Source: Planctomycetota bacterium (GTDB taxonomy: Bacteria > Planctomycetota > SZUA-567 > H5-PLA8). Taken from it: DNA of 64,000 nt. The notes below the pieces were generated by a model. The model did no database searches. It was not told where the DNA came from and saw only the letters and a list, made by a program, of their open reading frames with translations. Below, one piece after another: positions 1 to 7,839 of the stretch. How positions within the stretch are numbered: the first letter of the stretch is position 1; each line of letters begins with the position of its first letter. A program made the translations under genes and the position numbers. The stretch is from the NCBI GenBank assembly GCA_027493525.1, contig JAOSKN010000003.1, positions 1,860,001 through 1,924,000 on the forward strand, in the 5' to 3' direction.

Positions 1-596
1 CCGAACTTGTTGCCGATCTCGCTGCAGAGCCGGTTGACGCCGTCGTAGTTGCCGCCGATGCCGACGACGTGGACGCCGTAGACGCTGGTGCCGATGATCT
101 TCCCCTGCTCCAGGTTCGCGGGCATGAAGATGAAGCACTCCAGCCCCGCGCGGATCGACTGCGCGGCGACGCTGTTGCCCAGGTTGCCGGTCGTCGCGCA
201 GGCCACCGTGTCGAAGCCGAATTCCTTGGCCTTCGAGAGCGCCACGCTGACGACGCGGTCCTTGAACGAGAGCGTCGGGTAATTCACCGCGTCGTTCTTG
301 ATCCAGAGGTTCTTGAGGCCCAACTCCTTCCCCAGCCGCTCGGCGCGGACCAGCGGCGTGAAGCCCGTGTTGCGCCCCACGATCGGGTCGCCGGCCAGCG
401 GGAGAAACTCGGCGTAACGCCACATGTTTTTGGGGCGGCTCTCGATGATCTCGCGCGAGACGGCCTTGGCGATGGCCTCGTAGTCGTAGTCGACTTCCAA
501 CGGCCCGAAGTCGTACTCACAGATGTGCACGGGCTTCAGGTCGTAGCGGCGGCCGCACTCGCGGCACTTCAGGCCTAGAATGAACTTGGCGGGCAT
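1..596 (-). CDS. thrC: Threonine synthase, N-terminal part (3' end outside window)
   Basis: Encodes the first 198 residues of a PLP-dependent threonine synthase, which converts O-phosphohomoserine to threonine in the cytoplasm. Seen: an N-terminal CxxC (C11, C14) and C26 like the zinc-finger-like start of this subfamily, NTGFTPL, the Schiff-base lysine in LSFKDR, and the phosphate-binding ATTGNLGNS. The ATG at 594-596 gives the family N-terminus. The gene runs off the left edge, so its C-terminus and any downstream operon genes are unseen. It lies behind a SAM-I riboswitch and a terminator hairpin (707-980), so its expression is probably controlled by S-adenosylmethionine. Related PLP enzymes acting on phosphohomoserine or phosphoserine are a less likely alternative. 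Confidence 0.9.
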   Translation of the reverse strand, partial: MPAKFILGLKCRECGRRYDLKPVHICEYDFGPLEVDYDYEAIAKAVSREIIESRPKNMWRYAEFLPLAGDPIVGRNTGFTPLVRAERLGKELGLKNLWIKNDAVNYPTLSFKDRVVSVALSKAKEFGFDTVACATTGNLGNSVAAQSIRAGLECFIFMPANLEQGKIIGTSVYGVHVVGIGGNYDGVNRLCSEIGNKF

Positions 597-706
597 CGTG
601 GCGCTCCTCTCCCCAGCGTTCGGCGACGGAATCTCCGAGGCCGTGCGGTCCGCGCGAGAGCGGAGCGAGACAATCCACGAGGCCGGCGGGCGCGGCGGAG
701 GGCAAC

Positions 707-744
707 AAAAAACCTCTCCGGCCGCGGTCCGAGGCGACGAGAGG
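707..744 (-). terminator. Intrinsic terminator (attenuator) between SAM-I aptamer and thrC
   Basis: On the minus strand a CCTCTC...GAGAGG stem (739-744 pairing with 713-718) with a GC-rich interior is followed by six T residues (712-707). A second CCTCTC copy at 744-749 could form an alternative pairing. Its place between the SAM-I aptamer and the thrC start, about 110 nt before the ATG, is that of a transcription-terminating expression platform. The exact antiterminator was not worked out. Confidence 0.75.
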
Positions 745-810
745 AGAGGCGCATGCAGGAAGGATCAGCGACCGGGCGGCATGGCCCCGGCCTATGTCTT
801 CTGCGGCACC

Positions 811-980
811 TGCTTATCTCTCGATCCTTGCGGTCGCACGCGGTCAGAACCGGTACGGCCGCTCGGTATCGCAGGAGTTAGCATCCAAGGATAAGACATC
901 CGGCACGGCGGCGCGGTCGTCTTCGCTCCCGGAATGCTGTGGCGTCAACGGGCCAGTCCCTCAGCCACTCTCGATAAGCG
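811..980 (-). promoter_or_regulatory. SAM-I (S-box) riboswitch upstream of thrC
   Basis: Read on the minus strand. P1 is GCTTATC (979-973) pairing with GATAAGC (818-812). It is followed by GAGAG, then the SAM-I hallmark GAGGGACTGGCCC and GTTGAC within a GTGGC/GCCAC P2 helix with kink-turn-like flanks, then CAGCA. GGATGCTAACTCCTGCGA matches the conserved J3/4-P4 segment (GGTGCcAAatCC in the family). The 3' side closes with GAGAGATAAG. The J2/3 segment reads GCATTCC rather than the usual GCAACC, a small deviation. SAM binding in this family favours termination, so high SAM should repress thrC. Confidence 0.92.
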
Positions 981-1105
981 GACCGATATTCAGTTGTGGA
1001 GGGAGACTCTACGCGCGGCGCAAGCGGAGTCAAGGAGATTCGCCCTCAGCCAAGCCCTTTGCTTCCGAGCGCCGACCCGACTAACCTATATAGGGAGGTT
1101 GTACG

Positions 1106-1336
1106 GTGGCGGACCTGATCTATCTCTGCGAAATCTGCGGCTCGGTGCTCGACGAGCATCATTGCAAGGCCGTCTGCCCCAACTGCGGACGGATGTTCGA
1201 TTGCTCCGACCTGCCGGCCCTGCAGGCCAACGGGGAGATCGTGATCCGCAACGGACAGCGGGTCTTCATCCCCGCACGCGCCGAGGCCGCGCCGGCCCCT
1301 TCCGATTCGAGCGCCAAGTCCGGGAAGGATTCCTGA
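1106..1336 (+). CDS. Small zinc-ribbon protein, function unknown
   Basis: A 76-residue protein with a GTG start at 1106, preceded by AGGGAGG at 1092-1098. The first half carries C8, C11, C20, C24, C27 and C33, with CEICG and CPNCG pairs typical of a zinc ribbon. The C-terminal 30 residues are Ala/Pro/Ser-rich and probably disordered. It has no membrane segment or signal peptide. It stands alone between the thrC leader and prfB. A nucleic-acid-binding or protein-scaffold role is possible, but nothing here shows which. Confidence 0.7.
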   Translation: MADLIYLCEICGSVLDEHHCKAVCPNCGRMFDCSDLPALQANGEIVIRNGQRVFIPARAEAAPAPSDSSAKSGKDS

Positions 1337-1441
1337 GCGTTACGCCCAACTACGTATCGTCCCGGCTCTTGTAGGGACGAGGCTCTTGCATACAATCGCA
1401 ACATGCGGCCGTGCTTCGGTCCGCGCCGGGAGGATCGGGAC

Positions 1442-2582
1442 ATGGCATTCCATTTCGCCGACATGAAGGTGCGCGTAACGGACCTGAGCGAGCGGATTCT
1501 GCAGCTCAGGGACTCTCTTTGACGTCCCAAGCCGCCTCGCGCGCTTGCAGGAGATCGAGCGCCAGATGGAAGGCGCCGGCTTCTGGGACCACCCCGAAAA
1601 AGCTCAGAAGCTGGTCGGCGAGATGAAGGCCCTGAAGGCCACCGTGGGTCCGCTGCCGCAGTACGAGCAGCAGGCCAAGGATCTTGGCGAGCTGCTGGAA
1701 CTGGCCGAGGCCGAGAACGACGAAGCCACCGCGCAGCAAGTTGAAGCCGAGTACGTCCAACTGGTGAAGGACCTGGACCGCTTCGAACTCCAGGCGCAGA
1801 TGCAGGGGCCTCACGACCGCTGCAATGCGTATCTGGCGCTGCAAGCCGGCGAAGGCGGCACGGAATCCTGCGACTGGGCGGAGATGCTGCTGCGGATGTT
1901 CACGCGCTGGTCCGAACGCAAGGGCTTCAAGACGACGCTGGTGGACCGCCTGGATAACGAAGAGGCCGGGATCAAGTCCGCGACGATCAAGCTCGAAGGC
2001 CCCATGGCCTACGGGCTGCTCGCGGGGGAGACCGGAGTGCACCGGCTCGTGCGCATCAGCCCCTTCAACTCCCAGGGCAAGCGGCAGACGAGCTTCGCGA
2101 GCGTGGACATCTGGCCGGAGATCGAGGACGACGGCAAAGAGATCGAAATCCCCGACAAGGACCTTGAGGTCAAAACCAGCCGCTCGGGCGGCGCCGGCGG
2201 GCAGAACGTGAACAAGGTCGAGAGCTGCGTGCAGCTCAAGCACCTCCCGACCGGCATCACCGTGCGCTGCCAGATCGAACGCAGCCAGCAGCGCAACCGC
2301 GTCCTGGCGATGCAGATCCTCAAGGCCAAGCTGTTGCAGTTGGAGCAGGACAAGCTGGATGCCGAGGCGGCCTCCAAGCACTCCGAAAAGGGGCGCATCG
2401 GCTTCGGGAGCCAGATTCGCAGTTACGTGCTGCAGCCGTACACCATGGCCAACGACCATCGAACCGAACTGAAGGATCCCAACGTCCAGGGCGTGCTGGA
2501 CGGCGACCTCGACCCGTTCATCGAGGCGTACCTGCGCTGGAAGCTGGCGCGGTCGCGCAAGGCGGCAAAGAGCGGCGCATGA
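1442..2582 (+). CDS. prfB: Peptide chain release factor 2 (programmed +1 frameshift)
   Basis: Class I release factor that recognises UGA and UAA and triggers peptidyl-tRNA hydrolysis on the ribosome. A short frame starts at ATG 1442 and ends at in-frame TGA 1520-1522; skipping T1520 continues at 1521 to the stop ending at 2582, giving 379 residues. Seen: ISPF tripeptide region (SPF anticodon-like motif) and the GGQ catalytic motif in GGAGGQNVNKVES. The frameshift signal is intact (see 1508-1522), so the in-frame TGA is autoregulatory, not damage. A GGGAGG-like ribosome site precedes the ATG. The last bases overlap the start of the following kinase gene. Confidence 0.97.
1508..1522 (+). other. 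prfB programmed +1 frameshift site
   Basis: The sequence AGGGAC-TCT-CTT-TGA has an SD-like AGGGAC (1508-1513) three bases before the slippery CTT, followed by in-frame TGA and then C. The spacing is identical to the classical E. coli site (AGGGGG-TAT-CTT-TGA-C). Low RF2 leaves the TGA unread and favours the +1 slip that makes more RF2. Confidence 0.95.
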
Positions 2583-3445
2583 GCGGAGAGAACCTCGTCT
2601 TCGGGCCGTACCTGCTCAAGCGCCGCCTGGGCCGCGGCGCCACAGGCACGGTCTGGCACGCCTTCGACACGCAGAACAACATCCCCGTCGCCCTGAAGTT
2701 CCTCTCCTCCCGGTTCATCGACAACGAAGACGTGCTGACGATGTTCGAGGAAGAAGCCAAGGCCGGGATGCAGATCAGCCACGAGAACGTCGTGAAGACG
2801 CTTGAGGTCGGCCGGATCGACGGGCGGCCCTACATCGCCTTCGAATTGGTCGTAGGCCAGTCGCTCCAGGAACTGATCGAGCGCGGGCCGCTGAAGGAAT
2901 CCCAGTGCATCTGGGTGCTCCGGCACATGGGCCAGGCGCTGCGCGAACTGCGGCGCAAGGGCGTCGTGCACCAGGACATCAAGCCCGACAACATCCTGGT
3001 CGAGAACACCGGCAACTGCAAACTGGTGGACCTGGGCTTTGCCCGGCAAGCCGAAGGGCGCATCGACTGGGAGGGCGTCGCCGCGGGCACCGCGTACTAC
3101 ATGTCGCCCGAGCAATGCCGCGCCGAGCCCGGCGTCGCCATCGACAGCCGCTCCGACGTCTACAGCCTGGGCGCGACGATCTACCACGCCGCGACCGGCG
3201 TCCCGCCCTTCAAGGATGACAACGAAGACGTCGTACTCGACATGCACATCCACGCGCCGCTCGTGCCCGCCAACCGGCGCAACCAGAAACTGAGTTCCGA
3301 CTTCGCGAAGATCCTCTCCATGGCGCTGCAGAAGAACCTCGCCATGCGTTACCAGTCGCCCGAGGAACTCCTGCTCGATCTGCGCAACGTCGGCACCAAG
3401 GCCGAACCGCCCATCGTGATCGGCGCGCGATTCAAGCCGGAGTAA
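2579..3445 (+). CDS. Soluble Hanks-type Ser/Thr protein kinase
   Basis: A 288-residue kinase made of little more than the catalytic domain. Seen: glycine loop GRGATGTV (residues 18-25), VALK lysine K40, catalytic loop HQDIKPDN (131-138), metal-binding D151 in DLG, and SPEQ in place of APE. The essential Asp and Asn are kept, but the Arg of HRD is Gln and DFG is DLG, so it belongs to the non-RD class, usually not controlled by activation-loop phosphorylation. No transmembrane segment or sensor domain follows. Its ATG overlaps the prfB stop by four bases (ATGA), implying translational coupling to RF2 synthesis. Substrate unknown. Confidence 0.88.
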   Translation: MSGENLVFGPYLLKRRLGRGATGTVWHAFDTQNNIPVALKFLSSRFIDNEDVLTMFEEEAKAGMQISHENVVKTLEVGRIDGRPYIAFELVVGQSLQELIERGPLKESQCIWVLRHMGQALRELRRKGVVHQDIKPDNILVENTGNCKLVDLGFARQAEGRIDWEGVAAGTAYYMSPEQCRAEPGVAIDSRSDVYSLGATIYHAATGVPPFKDDNEDVVLDMHIHAPLVPANRRNQKLSSDFAKILSMALQKNLAMRYQSPEELLLDLRNVGTKAEPPIVIGARFKPE

Positions 3446-3491
3446 GCATTCAAACCACGGAGGCGCTGAGAAGAGGCTTCCTTTTCCGGCC

Positions 3492-6236
3492 TCAGCGCAC
3501 GGCGATCTCCAGCTTCCGGCCCGCGCTCAATTCCAGAGGCTCCGTGAAGGTCACGCTGCAGCCGCCTTCGTCGCAGGCCAGGCCGGCTTTCAACTCGCGG
3601 CCGTCCAGCTTCGCGCTCGCGCCTTTCGCACGCGCGGCGCCTGGGATGGCCAGATCCACGCGGCGCAGCTCGAACCTCCCGCCGCCGAGTTCCAGCGCGG
3701 CGCGAAAATCCTTCTTGCCGGCTTTCTGCGAATACGTCCCCCACCCCGTGCCGGCGCTGAAGGCGACGCGGAAGTTCTCGGCATTGAGCTTCGGCGCGAA
3801 GGCCAGCCGCCCGGCCGGCACGTCGCACTTGAAGCCGCTCAGCGCCTGCAGCACCGACCAGGAGGCCATCGCGCGCGCGTAGTGGTGCCCGCACTCGAAC
3901 TCGTTCCACGGGTTGCGGCGCACGCCGTCGTGCCGGTCGCGGATGCCCTTCACCACCGCCAGGCCTTCGTCGAGCAGGCCCTCGAAGATCAGGTGCGCGG
4001 CGACCTGGTACTCGATCCCCGTCCAGACCTCGTCGCTGTAGACGAACGGCAGGCGCGGGCGCGCGCCTTTGGGCCACGAGCAGAGCAACAGCCCGGCTTC
4101 GTCGTTGAGGGCGTAGACGCGCTGGACGTTGCTGAAGCCGCCGATGGGCTTGCGGAAGTTATGCTTGAAGACCGCGCCCACTGCCTTGCGGACCTTGGAC
4201 TCGTCGAGCACGTAGCCGAGCCCCGCGCAGTGCGCGGCCCACTGGCCCAGCAACTGGTCGGAGAGGCAGCCTTCGCCGTACTGGTACTTCACCTCGAAGT
4301 CCTTGCCCGGCTCGAGCGCCGGCGCCTTGCCGCCGGGCGGCGCGTTGCAGTCGCAACTCGCGTCGCAGCCCGCCGCGCCGAGATCCTTCGGCCCGCGCAG
4401 GTGCTCGGGGACGTCCAGCCCCTTCATCACGTCCACCTTCTGGATGAAGAACTCGCCGTTGAAAAGTTCCTTCTCCATGCGCACGCGGCCCTTGGCGGCG
4501 ATGGCGCGGTATTCTTCGGCTTTGGACGGTTCGCCGACGATCTCGGCCAGCCGCGCGCCGGCTTCCAGCGCGCCGAGGTACATCGCGCCCATCATCGTGT
4601 TCGGCCCGTAAAACTCGATGTCATACGTGTTGTGCTGGCAGCCTTCCATCACGCCGTCCTTGTCGGGATCCCAGCCCTGCGGCTCGGTCCAGGCGAATTC
4701 GAGCGCGCGCTTGAGGCCCGGCCAGATCTCGCGCAGCCAGCTCTCGTCGCCGCAGAGCCGCCATTCGCGGTAGGCGCGGATGATGCAGCCCATCTGCCCG
4801 TCGGCGGCCGGGTGGAAGGCGCCCGTGCGCAGGTTCGCGGGCATCGAGGTCCGGAAGCGCATCGCCCCGCTGGCGTAGGTCGAGTTGAGGAACTCGTTGC
4901 GCCGGATCGAGCGCTCCAGCGCGGGGAAGAGGAACGCGAGGGCCTGCTCGTAATTCCAGACGTGAGTGCAGGTGCCCGCGCAGCAGCCGGCCTGGTCGCT
5001 GCAGCCCTCCCAGCCGTAGAACTGCCCGTCGGCCAGCCTCAGACTCGTGGGCGTGCGGACGATCGAGGCCTGGCTGGAGACGGCGTCGAGCACGTGCGGC
5101 GGCAGCGTGCTCCCGAAGAACGCGCGATGCCAGGCCCGCGTGCCCGATTCCAGTTCGGCCTTGTTCGCATGCAGGCGCGCGGCGGCGTCCCAGGCGTCCT
5201 TGAACTGCGCGGACATGTACGTGCGCACGACGGCGTTGTCCGTCCAGGCTTTCAGGTGCGGCGTGTGCCAGGCGAGATACACCGGCAGCGTGACGGTCTC
5301 GCCGGGCCGGACCTTCGCGCGCAGGCAGAGCGCGCCGGAACCGTCCTTCGTCTTGCCCTGCGCAAGGTCGAAGAAGCCCGGCGGCTTGTGTTCCTGCGTC
5401 GCCTGCGGGATTTTCTCGCCAAAGGTGGAGAGCACGCGCGGGGTCAGGCGGCCGTCCTCGGCGAAGTCGTCCCAGAGCAGATGCGCCGAATCCCACCAGC
5501 CGCCTTTGTAGAGATGCGTCTGCACGTCCACGTCGTTCCAGGGCGTCGCGAGCGCCGCGGTCATGAAGTTCGGATCGTTCGCGGGCAGGCCCGGGGCGCT
5601 GAACCAGAGCCCGCGCAGCGCGTCGTCGAAGCGGTACTGGTTCTGCAACTGCTTGATCTCGCTCTCGACGCCGATCGTGTGCCGCCCGATCGGGTTGTGC
5701 ATGCTCGCCAGAAGCGCCAGCTCAAGCGGCTGCTTCGTGGAATTGCGGAAGCTCCAATGGAATATCGCGACCGGGTACGAACTGTCGTCCTCGCGCAATG
5801 GAATGAAGGGCGTGAAGGCTTCGAGCGACGCGCGGACGGGCAGCTCGCGGTCGGCGAACTCGATCCGCGCGAAGGGGTACTCGCCGCAGAACGTGGCTTC
5901 ATCGAGCCGCGCGACGCCGGAGAGCGCATGCCGCGGGTAACCGTGCCCCGCGTGGTACGGCGGGAGGATGCGGCGTTCGAGGATCTTGGCGACCGGCGCG
6001 GCGCCCTTCCCGGCCTGAGCCCAGACCGCGAAGAACGTCATCGGCAGCATGTTGCCCTTGCCCGGACGGTTGTAGATCTCCCAGTCCTGCAACTGTCCGC
6101 GCCCGCCAAGGGAGACGGTACCGGTCCCAATCCCACCCAGCGGAAAGGCAATCTGGTCGAGCGCCGGACCGGTGAAGCTGCGGACCTTCCCGCTGCGGCG
6201 GAGTTCGGCAGAGGTATAGGGCACAGACGCAGGCAT
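3492..6236 (-). CDS. GH116-family glucosylceramidase/beta-glucosidase-like enzyme
   Basis: A 914-residue protein related to the GBA2/GH116 beta-glucosidases. Seen: the N-terminal FPLGGIGTGTVSLGGRG region (about residues 31-47) and GQLQDWEIYNRP of the N-terminal beta domain, HVWNYEQALAFLFP, NTYDIEFYGPN, and KYQYGEGCLSDQLLGQW in the (alpha/alpha)6 catalytic domain. The Asp of SDQ aligns by eye with the family's acid/base; I did not assign the nucleophile with certainty. No signal peptide is obvious, so it is probably cytoplasmic and acts on imported glucosides. A perfect palindrome at 6261-6278 lies just upstream and may be its operator. It converges with the kinase gene. Confidence 0.85.
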   Translation of the reverse strand: MPASVPYTSAELRRSGKVRSFTGPALDQIAFPLGGIGTGTVSLGGRGQLQDWEIYNRPGKGNMLPMTFFAVWAQAGKGAAPVAKILERRILPPYHAGHGYPRHALSGVARLDEATFCGEYPFARIEFADRELPVRASLEAFTPFIPLREDDSSYPVAIFHWSFRNSTKQPLELALLASMHNPIGRHTIGVESEIKQLQNQYRFDDALRGLWFSAPGLPANDPNFMTAALATPWNDVDVQTHLYKGGWWDSAHLLWDDFAEDGRLTPRVLSTFGEKIPQATQEHKPPGFFDLAQGKTKDGSGALCLRAKVRPGETVTLPVYLAWHTPHLKAWTDNAVVRTYMSAQFKDAWDAAARLHANKAELESGTRAWHRAFFGSTLPPHVLDAVSSQASIVRTPTSLRLADGQFYGWEGCSDQAGCCAGTCTHVWNYEQALAFLFPALERSIRRNEFLNSTYASGAMRFRTSMPANLRTGAFHPAADGQMGCIIRAYREWRLCGDESWLREIWPGLKRALEFAWTEPQGWDPDKDGVMEGCQHNTYDIEFYGPNTMMGAMYLGALEAGARLAEIVGEPSKAEEYRAIAAKGRVRMEKELFNGEFFIQKVDVMKGLDVPEHLRGPKDLGAAGCDASCDCNAPPGGKAPALEPGKDFEVKYQYGEGCLSDQLLGQWAAHCAGLGYVLDESKVRKAVGAVFKHNFRKPIGGFSNVQRVYALNDEAGLLLCSWPKGARPRLPFVYSDEVWTGIEYQVAAHLIFEGLLDEGLAVVKGIRDRHDGVRRNPWNEFECGHHYARAMASWSVLQALSGFKCDVPAGRLAFAPKLNAENFRVAFSAGTGWGTYSQKAGKKDFRAALELGGGRFELRRVDLAIPGAARAKGASAKLDGRELKAGLACDEGGCSVTFTEPLELSAGRKLEIAVR

Positions 6237-6260
6237 GGGAGTCTCCCATCGTTTACACAG

Positions 6261-6278
6261 TGCTCACACGAGTGAGCA
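6261..6278. promoter_or_regulatory. Palindromic operator candidate upstream of the GH116 gene
   Basis: TGCTCAC-ACGA-GTGAGCA is a perfect inverted repeat with 7-bp arms, 25 bp before the GH116 start codon in an AT-richer gap. Position and symmetry suit a dimeric repressor site. No cognate regulator is encoded nearby. Confidence 0.4.
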
Positions 6279-6406
6279 ATCAAATATGATGCGTATACCT
6301 ACACTGCTCCGGCGCTGAATGCAAGAGGGGTATGCGGGGTTTCGTGAAGGTTGGACCGGATTGCGCGGCTTAGGTCATCCACCAGCGCGGGGAATTCGAG
6401 TGAGGT

Positions 6407-6823
6407 CTACTTCTTCAGCACATGGAAATCGTACATCGGCCGCACGTTCGAGAGCGGCGCGAAGTAGCCGTGAGGCCCGTTGTTGAACATGATCCCGAAG
6501 ACGCCGCCGGCGGCGTAGCTCGCCGCGGTCTCGACAAAGCCCGCGACGGGCATCGCGAGCAGCTGCAGGGAGCCGTCCGGCGCAAGGAAGCCCTGGCGCT
6601 CGCCGAAGGCCCGCGCATGCGCGCTGTCGGTGAAGGCCATGAGGAACGGCCGGTCCTCCATCACCCCGATGAACGGGCGGACGTTGGGGAGTTCACCGCG
6701 GGCGATGAAATTCCATTGCGGCAGCGCGTACGTGGCCGCCCAGAGCCGCGACATGGCCTCGTCCGTGCCCGTCTGCTTGGCCTCCTCGACCAGCGCGTCG
6801 AAGTCCACGCCAGCTTCGCTCAT
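6407..6823 (-). CDS. Uncharacterised protein, possibly SseB-like
   Basis: A 138-residue soluble protein with an AAGGAG ribosome site 7-8 nt before the ATG. The central part (NVRPFIGVMEDRPFLMAFTD) resembles SseB N-terminal-type domains in which a protein value is compared with 'FLLPVFTD'-like strands. This is a weak resemblance by eye. No catalytic motif, membrane segment or signal peptide is seen. It is transcribed away from tRNA-Arg and towards the GH116 gene. Confidence 0.7.
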   Translation of the reverse strand: MSEAGVDFDALVEEAKQTGTDEAMSRLWAATYALPQWNFIARGELPNVRPFIGVMEDRPFLMAFTDSAHARAFGERQGFLAPDGSLQLLAMPVAGFVETAASYAAGGVFGIMFNNGPHGYFAPLSNVRPMYDFHVLKK

Positions 6824-6955
6824 CGCCCAGCTCCTTTCATGCGGCCCACCGAGGCTCCGCAGTTTATCGGATTCGACCCGTCCCGTGAGCCCGATTTCCC
6901 CTCATGCATTCGGAACCAGCCAATCTATAATGTCCGGGGTCCGAGGCGTTTTCGC

Positions 6956-7032
6956 GTCCCCGTAGCTCAACCGGACAGAGCTCCGGATTTCTAATCCGGA
7001 GGTTGGAGGTTCGAGTCCTCCCGGGGACGCCA
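6956..7032 (+). tRNA. tRNA-Arg (anticodon TCT)
   Basis: A full cloverleaf: acceptor GTCCCCG (6956-6962) pairs with CGGGGAC (7022-7028). The anticodon stem CCGGA/TCCGG encloses the loop TTTCTAA with anticodon TCT at 6990-6992, and the T loop GTTCGAGTC follows. Discriminator is G7029, and CCA (7030-7032) is encoded. It reads AGA/AGG arginine codons. Confidence 0.97.
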
Positions 7033-7076
7033 GTACGGACGGCCTTCCCACACCCCCATGTTACGAGGAACGCGCG

Positions 7077-7772
7077 ATGCATTTCGTCACGCTGGGTTTC
7101 GACGACGGTTTCAAGAAGTCGAACCTGAAGATCGCGAAGCTGTACGAAAAGCACGGGCTTTCGGCCACCTTCAACGTGATCGCGACGGGGCACCGGCCGG
7201 ATTACGTGGCGCCCGACGAGTACCAGGCCGCCGCGCCGCTCGGCGATTTCGGGCTCTGGAACGAACTCCAGGCGCGCGGGCACGAGATCATGCCCCACAG
7301 CTACAAGCACGCCGATCTTCAGAAGACGCCGCATGCCGAGGCGCAGGACCTGATCCGGCGCTGCCTGGGGGTTTTCGCGGAGGAACTCGACGGCTTCGAT
7401 CCGTTCGGGTCGATCTACAACTTCGCGTACAACACCTCCACGCCGGAACTGGAAGCTTGGCTGCCTTCGGTGATCGCCGCCTTTCGCACTCGCGGCGACG
7501 CGCTGAATCCCCTGCCCACGCGCCAGACGGTGAAGCTGACGACCGCCGGCTTCGGGCCCGGTTTCTGCGACGCTCACCTCGAGGGGCAGATCGACGCGCT
7601 CTTGAAGCAGCCCGAAGGCTGGCTCTTCTACACCGCTCACGGTTTGGACGACGAGGGCTGGGGACCGCTTTCGACGGCGTGCCTGGAACGGCTGCTGGAT
7701 CGGCTGGCGGGGATGCCGGACGTGAAGGTTACGCCGGGCTGGCCGGTGCTGGCGGCGGCGCGGGGAAACTAA
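7077..7772 (+). CDS. Polysaccharide deacetylase (CE4/NodB-like)
   Basis: A 231-residue NodB-fold enzyme that would remove acetyl groups from a carbohydrate or related substrate. Seen: an N-terminal FDDG motif (metal-binding and base Asp) and HSYKH, the HSxxH zinc triad, about residue 77 onward. The C-terminal TAHGL contains the last histidine. No signal peptide or transmembrane anchor is present, so it is cytoplasmic as read. Start ATG 7077 has GAGG nine bases upstream. It follows tRNA-Arg directly and ends in a 7-bp tandem repeat. Confidence 0.85.
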   Translation: MHFVTLGFDDGFKKSNLKIAKLYEKHGLSATFNVIATGHRPDYVAPDEYQAAAPLGDFGLWNELQARGHEIMPHSYKHADLQKTPHAEAQDLIRRCLGVFAEELDGFDPFGSIYNFAYNTSTPELEAWLPSVIAAFRTRGDALNPLPTRQTVKLTTAGFGPGFCDAHLEGQIDALLKQPEGWLFYTAHGLDDEGWGPLSTACLERLLDRLAGMPDVKVTPGWPVLAAARGN

Positions 7773-7799
7773 AGTATGAAGTATGAAGTATGAAGTCCG
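7772..7799. repeat. Heptamer tandem repeat (AAGTATG)
   Basis: Three exact AAGTATG units and a diverged AAGTCCG begin at the last base of the deacetylase stop codon. The array is one of several 7-bp repeat families found 3' of genes in this window. Confidence 0.9.
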
Positions 7800-7839
7800 A
7801 CACATTATTTCACGAAAATTACACTCAAATAGAAAATTA

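Noticed and set aside
517..708. Leader peptide for thrC attenuation
   Set aside because: The frame has no Thr/Ile/Met run, and the SAM-I aptamer already explains the upstream terminator.
3882..6275. A 797-codon plus-strand frame opposite the GH116 gene
   Set aside because: Shadow of the GH116 coding strand; no recognisable domain.
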